This document shows positions 1 through 6,200 of a stretch of DNA of 11,885 nt, piece after piece (the first letter of the stretch is position 1; each line of letters starts with the position of its first letter). Made by a program: the position numbers and the translations under genes. The DNA lies in assembly GCA_036835325.1 (NCBI GenBank), contig DAITMF010000068.1, forward strand, positions 1 through 11,885. The letters run 5' to 3'. The notes beneath the pieces are model-generated. The model ran no database searches. It was not told the origin of the DNA and saw only the letters and a program-made list of their open reading frames with translations. Source of the DNA: CAMCHP01 sp036835325 (lineage in GTDB: Bacteria > Bacteroidota > Bacteroidia > Flavobacteriales_D > Sanyastnellaceae).

Positions 1-7
1 ATTCACG

Positions 8-14
8 TACTTTG
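8..14 (+). promoter_or_regulatory. Bacteroidota-type -7 box upstream of the small membrane protein
   Basis: The sequence TACTTTG, followed by CACCGAA, resembles the Bacteroidota sigma-A -7 element TAnnTTTG with one base fewer. It lies 15 nt before the ATG at 30, implying a leader of roughly 10 nt. The window begins too close to show a -33 element. The 14 bases from 8 to 21 match those from 3262 to 3275 at 13 positions, and those stand in the same place before the giant surface protein, which supports a promoter role. Confidence 0.55.
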
Positions 15-29
15 CACCGAACGAACCGC

Positions 30-407
30 ATGGAAACCCCGAACGAACCGATTGACTTACCGCCCCGCAACTCTAATCCGCGGCGCGACCCGCTGTTTTG
101 GATGCGCCTTGTAGGCACGGCTTTACTTGTGGTGGGCTTGCTCTTCCGCATTCAGGGCTGGCCCATGGGCAGCACCGTATTGCTTGCGGGTTTGGTGGTG
201 TGGTCGCTCTGGAACGTGCTTTTTCTCTTCTCGGTCAACGGGTTGCGGCTGTGGGAAGTGCTTTACACCGTTGGCCGTTTGCTGCTCGCTCTGGCACTCT
301 TTTTGCAGCTCTACCTAATGAGTTACGTCAGCTTGTACGTTTTTGGGGCCGCTGCCTTGGTGTTCCTTGGCGGTGTGGTGGCCTCGTACTTCGACAAACA
401 GTCGTAA
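30..407 (+). CDS. Small four-helix membrane protein with GldL-like motif
   Basis: A 125-residue integral membrane protein of unknown function. The first 22 residues are polar and proline-rich, followed by about four hydrophobic helices near residues 23-42, 48-69, 77-97 and 100-120. At residues 39-45 the sequence FRIQGWP sits at the end of helix 1. This resembles the helix-turn-WP motif of the gliding/T9SS motor protein GldL and of many short Bacteroidota membrane proteins, but the protein lacks the long GldL cytoplasmic tail, so it is not GldL itself. I chose the ATG at 30 over a TTG at 12 because the TTG falls inside the likely -7 box. It is followed by comF after 64 nt. It may be a housekeeping envelope protein; no partner can be named. 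Confidence 0.75.
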   Translation: METPNEPIDLPPRNSNPRRDPLFWMRLVGTALLVVGLLFRIQGWPMGSTVLLAGLVVWSLWNVLFLFSVNGLRLWEVLYTVGRLLLALALFLQLYLMSYVSLYVFGAAALVFLGGVVASYFDKQS

Positions 408-459
408 AGTTTAGGCCTGCGTTGGTGAATTTTTTGGGGGGATGGATGGCCGTCTGCCC

Positions 460-467
460 TAGATTCA
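460..467 (+). promoter_or_regulatory. Putative -7 box directly before comF
   Basis: TAGATTCA is a variant of TAnnTTTG with TTCA in place of TTTG. It ends 4 nt before the comF ATG at 472, so transcription would begin at or next to the start codon. A possible -33 element, TTTG, lies at 433-436, 23 nt upstream of the TA, which is slightly long. The same 4-nt gap is seen before the reductase gene at 1183. Confidence 0.45.
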
Positions 468-471
468 CCGC

Positions 472-1158
472 ATGATCAAGAACCTCATTCATTTGTTCTA
501 CCCCGATTTGTGCGTCGCCTGTGGGATGGAGGTGGCCCCGGAAGGGTCGCCCATCTGCCTGCGCTGCGAGGTCGATTTGCCGCTTGCGCTCATGCCCACC
601 GGCGGACAGTTTGTGGAGCGTGTATTTTGGGGCCGCTTGCCGCTCACTGCCGCATGGGCCTGGTTGCGCTTTCGCAAAGACAACCGAGCACGTGAGCTCA
701 TGCACGCCTTGAAGTACGGGGGCAATCCGAAACTGGTGCGGGCCGTTGGGCGGCGCTTTGGCCGCGACTTGCAACGGCTCCCGGGCGTGCAACTGCCCGA
801 GGTGCTCGTCCCCATTCCCCTCCATCCGCGAAAGATGCGGCAGCGCGGCTACAACCAGGCCGAAATGATCGCCTTGGGCATGAGCGACGTGCTCCAGATA
901 CCCGTTGAGCCGCGCATGCTCGTGCGGGTGGTGCACCGCAGCTCGCTGACGCGGCTCAGCAGGGTTGACCGCTACGAGCAAATCAGAACCGGGTATGGTG
1001 TGCGGCCGTCTTCGCCCCACTTGCGCGCGCACGTGTGCTTGGTCGACGACGTGATCACCACCGGAGCCACCATTGAAGTGTGCGGCAGTTTGCTGCTTGA
1101 AACCGGCGTTCCCTACCTCTCGGTGGCCTCATTGGCCTATGCCGAGAAGATGTTCTGA
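472..1158 (+). CDS. comF: ComF family phosphoribosyltransferase-like protein
   Basis: A 228-residue cytoplasmic protein of the ComF/GntX family. Residues C14, C17, C29 and C32 form two CxxC pairs of an N-terminal zinc ribbon. The segment LKYGG follows in mid-protein. Residues 113-129 hold the family signature VPIPLHPRKMRQRGYNQ, and residues 191-200 (VDDVITTGAT) form the PRPP-binding loop of type I phosphoribosyltransferases. Length and domain order match the family. In Haemophilus and Bacillus, ComF homologues are needed for natural transformation, acting on incoming single-stranded DNA inside the cell. In Bacteroidota the gene is near universal and its role less clear, so a link to competence here is inference. 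It has its own apparent promoter 4 nt upstream and is probably read from a leaderless mRNA. Confidence 0.95.
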   Translation: MIKNLIHLFYPDLCVACGMEVAPEGSPICLRCEVDLPLALMPTGGQFVERVFWGRLPLTAAWAWLRFRKDNRARELMHALKYGGNPKLVRAVGRRFGRDLQRLPGVQLPEVLVPIPLHPRKMRQRGYNQAEMIALGMSDVLQIPVEPRMLVRVVHRSSLTRLSRVDRYEQIRTGYGVRPSSPHLRAHVCLVDDVITTGATIEVCGSLLLETGVPYLSVASLAYAEKMF

Positions 1159-1170
1159 GCAGGAAGCGTG

Positions 1171-1178
1171 TATCTTTG
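1171..1178 (+). promoter_or_regulatory. Consensus -7 box TATCTTTG directly before msrC
   Basis: TATCTTTG matches the Bacteroidota TAnnTTTG element exactly and ends 4 nt before the ATG at 1183. The comF stop is only 12 nt upstream of it. No clear -33 TTG is visible at normal spacing. The position predicts a leaderless or near-leaderless transcript, and it argues against the GTG at 1168 as the real start of the next gene. Confidence 0.65.
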
Positions 1179-1182
1179 CGCC

Positions 1183-1668
1183 ATGCACAGTGAACTCCAT
1201 GTTGATCAGGGCCTTGACCGCGAAGCGCGGTACGCAACCCTACTGCCACAAGTAAAGGCGCTCCTCGATGGTGAAACGAACACCGTGGCCAACATGGCCA
1301 ACCTGTCGGCGGCCGTGTTGGCCACCTTCGGCTTTCATTGGGTGGGCTTTTATTTGGTGGATGGTGAGACACTCGTCCTCGGGCCGTTTCAAGGACCCAT
1401 TGCTTGCACACGGCTCTTCCGTGGCAAAGGCGTGTGCGCTGCCGCCTGGGCATCGGGCAAAACCCTCATTGTTGACGATGTGGATGCCTTTCCGGGCCAT
1501 GTGGCGTGCAGCAGCTTGTCGCGCTCAGAAATTGTGGTGCCGGTAAAGAATGCCTCCGGTGAGGTCGTGGCCGTGTTCGACATCGACAGCGTTGAACCCG
1601 CCGATTTTAGCGATGTGGATCGGGCCGGATTGGAAGCCCTCGTGGCGGTCTTGGAGGATCAACTATGA
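1183..1668 (+). CDS. msrC: Free methionine-(R)-sulfoxide reductase (GAF domain)
   Basis: A 161-residue cytoplasmic enzyme that reduces free L-methionine-(R)-sulfoxide to methionine, using thioredoxin-type electron donors; it repairs oxidised methionine pools. The whole chain is one GAF domain. The segment from residue 69 (GPFQGPIACTRL) through GKGVCAAAW to FPGHVACSSLSRSEIVVPV is the family hallmark. Cysteines fall at 75, 85 and 109. The gaps of 10 and 24 residues equal those of the E. coli enzyme (Cys84, Cys94, Cys118, from memory), so the catalytic and resolving cysteines are all present. A GTG at 1168 would add five residues but lies upstream of and through the -7 box, so I prefer the ATG at 1183. 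The stop overlaps the next start as ATGA, implying co-transcription and translational coupling with the lipoprotein. Confidence 0.95.
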   Translation: MHSELHVDQGLDREARYATLLPQVKALLDGETNTVANMANLSAAVLATFGFHWVGFYLVDGETLVLGPFQGPIACTRLFRGKGVCAAAWASGKTLIVDDVDAFPGHVACSSLSRSEIVVPVKNASGEVVAVFDIDSVEPADFSDVDRAGLEALVAVLEDQL

Positions 1669-3248
1669 CTTCACGACTGCTTCTTGCGTTGGCCGTTTTT
1701 TTGGCGGCCTGCGCGAAGATCGTACCGCCCGATGGCGGCGACCGCGACACAACGCCGCCACAGGTACTGAGCATTGAACCGCCCGACGGCACAGTGAACT
1801 TCGCCGCCGCACAAATCGTGTTCACCTTCGATGAGTACGTGCAGTTGTCTGATTTGAACAGCCAACTCATTGTGTCGCCTCCGCTGAATGAACAACCCAC
1901 CACTCGGCTCAAAGGCAAGCAGTTGATTTTGAGTTTCAACGAAGAACTGCTTCCGAACGTCACCTACACGCTCAACTTTGGCGAAGGTGTAAAAGACTAC
2001 ACCGAGGGCAATCCGGCGGCGTTGACCTACGTATTTAGCACGGGCAGTTTTCTCGACAGCCTGACCTTCACCGGCACGGTCACCGATGCCTTCACCGGAG
2101 CGCCCGTGAAGGGTGCCCGTGTCATGCTCTACCGCGATACTGTAGCCACGGCGCCGCTAAAGCAGAAGCCCTACTACTTTGCCCGCACCGACGAAGCCGG
2201 CAATTACCGCCTCAACTACCTCTCTGAAGGTGTATACCGCTTGGTGGCCCTCGACGAGACCAACATGAACTACCTCTACGACGATCCTGCTGAGCGTTTT
2301 GCGTATTCCGACAGTTTGGTGGCTCCTGCGGCGCCATCCGACTCGTTGGTATGGCCGTTGATGCGCATGAGCCAAGCGGTTGACACGAATTTGTACGCGA
2401 AGTCGTTTGCATCCGATTCGTCGGGATACATCCGCGTACAGCTCAATCGCGCTGACCCTGATCGGGAGCTAGGGTTGGCTGCTTTGGACAGCAGTTTGGC
2501 GATCACTACCTGGTTTGAGCTTCCCGATTCGTTGTTTGGATGGATGGATGCACCCGCCGAGGCCTTGATCAACATCCGTGTGGCGTCGCCCACCTCGGTC
2601 GACACCTTCGAGGTTGAATCGTTCCGGGTAGCGCCGAGAAGTTTGGGCGTGCGCAGCAAGCCAGCTGCGCAGATGCGTGCCGGCGACACCCTTGAACTGC
2701 GGTTTACGCGGCCCATCGCCCGGCTCGATACCGCTTTGATGGAGATGAAACGCGACAGCACGGCGATGGAGCTGCGTGTTGAAACGGGAAAAGATCCGTT
2801 TGGCGTGCAGCTGTTCGCATCCGTCGAAGACGAAAAAAAATACAGCATCACCCTGCTTCCGGGAGCCGTAACAAGTGTGGAAGGCTTCACCAACGACACC
2901 CTTAAGCTGAGCTTTACCACCTTTGCGACCGACCATTTCGGCAACCTGAAACTGAAGATTGGCGAGCCCGAGCTTGAAGGCAACGCCCTGATGCAGCTGT
3001 ACCAGGAGGGCAAGAACGAGGGCGGCATTGTGCGCGAATGGGTGGCTGCGCCCGGCTCGGTGATTGAGCTCAAACGCTTGATGCCCGGCAGCTACAAATT
3101 GCGAATGATCGACGACCGCAACCGCAACGGCCGCTTTGATCCGGTCGATTACCGGTCGGGTAAACAGCCCGAGCGTGTGTATAACCTACAAGGTGAAATT
3201 AACGTACGATCAAATTGGGACCTCGATTTGGAGTGGGATTTTGACTGA
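1665..3248 (+). CDS. Surface lipoprotein with SbsA Ig-like and carboxypeptidase-regulatory-like domains
   Basis: A 527-residue predicted lipoprotein. The signal peptide ends in the lipobox LAAC, with lipidated C16, followed by the linker PPDGGDRDTTPP typical of this Bacteroidota family. Residues about 28-130 look like an SbsA-type bacterial Ig domain (Big_5). Residues 133-206 (LTFTGTVTDAFTGAPVKGA and onward) resemble a carboxypeptidase-regulatory-like beta-sandwich. The C-terminal part carries MPGSYKLRMIDDRNRNGRFD at 473-492, a DxNxNGxxD-like loop that could bind calcium, and ends with the family pattern of a tryptophan-rich strand. The family is widespread in Bacteroidota and has no established function; envelope attachment is well supported. 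The start is fixed by the lipobox and by the ATGA overlap with msrC. A GGAGGA at 1653-1658, 6 nt before the ATG, could act as a Shine-Dalgarno, although this phylum rarely relies on one. Confidence 0.88.
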   Translation: MTSRLLLALAVFLAACAKIVPPDGGDRDTTPPQVLSIEPPDGTVNFAAAQIVFTFDEYVQLSDLNSQLIVSPPLNEQPTTRLKGKQLILSFNEELLPNVTYTLNFGEGVKDYTEGNPAALTYVFSTGSFLDSLTFTGTVTDAFTGAPVKGARVMLYRDTVATAPLKQKPYYFARTDEAGNYRLNYLSEGVYRLVALDETNMNYLYDDPAERFAYSDSLVAPAAPSDSLVWPLMRMSQAVDTNLYAKSFASDSSGYIRVQLNRADPDRELGLAALDSSLAITTWFELPDSLFGWMDAPAEALINIRVASPTSVDTFEVESFRVAPRSLGVRSKPAAQMRAGDTLELRFTRPIARLDTALMEMKRDSTAMELRVETGKDPFGVQLFASVEDEKKYSITLLPGAVTSVEGFTNDTLKLSFTTFATDHFGNLKLKIGEPELEGNALMQLYQEGKNEGGIVREWVAAPGSVIELKRLMPGSYKLRMIDDRNRNGRFDPVDYRSGKQPERVYNLQGEINVRSNWDLDLEWDFD

Positions 3249-3268
3249 GCGCGGTACAACCTACTTTG
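3240..3268 (+). promoter_or_regulatory. Putative promoter of the giant surface protein gene
   Basis: TTTG at 3240-3243 and TACTTTG at 3262-3268 are separated by 18 nt, close to the spacing of the Bacteroidota -33/-7 promoter. The downstream bases CATCGAA repeat those after the box at 8-14. Transcription would start near 3273, giving a leader of about 17 nt to the ATG at 3291. The -33 element lies over the end of the preceding lipoprotein gene. Confidence 0.55.
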
Positions 3269-3290
3269 CATCGAAAGCGTCTGTATACCA

Positions 3291-6200
3291 ATGACTAAAC
3301 ACTGTGTGCTGAAGAAGATGATGTTCTTTGGCCTGCTCGCTGCGCTTTCGGGTGCGGTGCAGGCCCAGCCCGCCGTGTCAACAAAAGGACGGGAGTTTTG
3401 GCTCGGGTTCATGCAGAATTTCATCCCGAATGCCGCCGGCAATGAGCAACTGCGCGTGTTTGTCACGGCCGATCAAGCCACCAGCGGCAGCATTGAAGTT
3501 CCCGGTCAGGGCTGGTCGCAAAGCTTTACTGTGGCGGCCAACCAAACCACCACCATTGACCTGCCCAACAGTGTGGCCGAGCACTTGAGCAGCAATGTTG
3601 TTGAAGGCCGTGGCGTGTTCATCGAAACGGTCGATACCGTATCAGTTTTCGCCATCAACTTCGAAGATTTCACCGCCGACGGAACGCGCATTTTGCCCGT
3701 ACAAACCCTCGGCACGCGCTACCGCATCGTTAGCTTCAACGCATCGCAGATCATGCTCCAAAGCCGCTCTGAGCTGCTCATCGTGGCCACCGAAGACGGC
3801 ACCGAAATTGAAATCACCCCTACGGTCGCCACACAATCGCCGCACCCGGCCGGTGTGCCGTTTGTGGTATCGCTCAACCGCGGCGAGAGTTACCAACTCA
3901 AGGCGCAAACGCCGCTGCTTGACCTCACCGGAACGCTCATCCAATCGCTTGAAGAAAGCGGCACGTGCCGTCCCTTCGCCGTGTTTGCCGGCAACACCTG
4001 CGCTGTGGTGCCCAACAACTGCCAAGCCTGCGATCACCTCTACGAGCAACTCTTGCCGGTAGAGTATTGGGGCACCGAGTTCATCGCGGTGCCGTTTGCC
4101 TTCACAACGCAGTACACCTTGCGCGTGATTGCGCACACCGATGGCACGAACGTCACCGTAAACGGCAATACCACTTCGCTCGACGGCGGAGAGTTTTTAT
4201 CGTTGAGCGGATTGACCGCCCCGTCGTGCATCAGCGCCGACCAACCCGTTTGCGCAGTGCAGTTTATGGAGGGCGAGACCTGCGCCGCCGGTGGTGACCC
4301 CACCATGATTGTGCTGTCATCGAACCAGCAGCGCATCTCCGATGTCACCTTTGCCACGGTTGAGTCGTCGGTGATTACCCAACACGGGTTGACGGCCATC
4401 ATCCCCGGCTCCGATGTGGGTGCGTTGCAGCTCGATGGGGTGCCGGTTGATGCCGATGATTTTTTTCCCCTGCCGGGATGTGCGGGTTTCGTTTACGCAC
4501 ACCTGAGCATCGCTGAAGGCACCCACCGACTCACGGCGCCCAACGGCACCAATGCCTACATCTACGGCACCGGTGCAGCCGAAAGTTACGGCTACTCGGC
4601 CGGGTCGTTTATGCCGCCTCCGCCACCTGAAAACACCGTGTGCGCCGATGGAGATACCCAACTCAGCATCGACGATGACCTGCTCAATCCGGCATGGTAT
4701 TTGGATGAAGATCTGCAAACCGTACTCGGTAACGGACACGATTTCACCGTGCCCCAACCCCTCGTGCCCGGCATTTACGTGGGTGAAGGCCTGCATCCGG
4801 TGAGCAATTGCGCCGTGAAAACCTACTTCGAGGTCGAGCTCGCCGAGAGCTTCACGCTCACCATCGAATCCGATGACACCTCCATTTGCTCAGGACAAAG
4901 CACGGTGTTGACGGGCGTGCCGAGCGGTAGCCTCGACTATGAATGGCAGTGGTCGCCCGCCTCGGGGGCCTCATCGCTTGATGAGCAGAGCATCACGGTG
5001 CAACCCACCCAAACTACAACCTACACCCTGGAAGCGACAGCTCCGGGTGCTTGCGCCACGGCCAACGCTTCGGTCACGGTCACGGTGACCGCGAGCGGTG
5101 TAACCGGTTTTGCAGCGACTGCAAGCGATGATTTTGTGTGTGTGGGCGATGAGGTGCAGCTCGGTGTTGACCTTGAATCGGTGGTGTTTGAAGACAATTT
5201 TGATCCGGGCGTTTCGTGGGGCTTGTGGTCGGGTGTCTCCGGAGCCGCTGCTTCGCAAGCCTGTGGTTCGGTCAACGGCAATGCCTTGCTGTTCTCCACG
5301 GGTGCCTTTCGATCGGCGACTACTGCGCCCCTAGATGCCAGTCAAGGCGGTACCGTGCGCTTCAGCTTGCACTTCGGTGACGGCAGCGGCGCACCCTGCG
5401 ATGCCCCCGAAGCCAATGAAGGCGTTGTGCTCGAGTACGCTACCAGCGCCGCGGGCGGTCCGTTCACCGTGCTGGCCTCCTACACCCCCGATGACGATGA
5501 CGACGATGACGACGGAGATGGTTTTTTAAGCGTTGAGTTGCCCATCCCGCCAGGGGCGCAAACCCCCAGCACCTGGTTCCGCTGGAGGCAATTGGGCGCT
5601 CCGGCGAACGGACAAGACGTTTGGGCGCTCGACAACGTCGAAATCGGCGTGTTGAATGTTGACGACCCTGCGGTTGCGTGGACGCCCTCAGCGGGCATCA
5701 GCGACCCCACGGCCATGCAAACGACACTCACCGCCGAAAGCAGCCACTGGTACACCGTTACCCTCGTCACCAACGCCGGCAACTGCGTGTACACCGATTC
5801 GGTGTGGGTTGAGGTGGCGCCGCCCATAGTGTTTCAGCTTACGCCCGACACGACCGTGTGTGAAGGCACTGAGCTCTTGCTGAGCGCGCTTCCGGCAGAC
5901 AACGGCGACTACACCTTTGCGTGGAGCGGTCCCAACCTCAGTGCCAACAACCTCGCCACTGTGCTTGCATCGCCCGTGGTGAGCGCCGAATATGCCGTTA
6001 CCCTCACCCGCGACGGCTGTACGGCCAACGGCACGGTCAACGTCACGGCGAGCGGCGTTTCAGGGGTCAGCGTCAACGCTGCCGATGCCGTTCTCTGCGA
6101 AGGCGAGAGCACGCAGCTCCTGGCCGAGGTCACTGCGACCGGCAATTACGACATCGCTTGGAGCGGCGGAAGTACCGTTTTCGACGACGGCCTTGCACAG

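Noticed and set aside
328..1032. Long open frame on the minus strand antisense to comF
   Set aside because: It overlaps a certain ComF gene completely; its translation is Arg/His/Pro-rich without motifs, typical of antisense frames in GC-rich DNA.
2833..2840. Run of eight A in the lipoprotein gene as a phase-variation site
   Set aside because: It encodes Glu-Lys-Lys in frame and is mid-gene; a single short run without other signs is not enough.
2276..3073. 265-codon minus-strand frame inside the lipoprotein gene
   Set aside because: The Ser-rich translation mirrors the lipoprotein's codons and has no recognisable domain or promoter.
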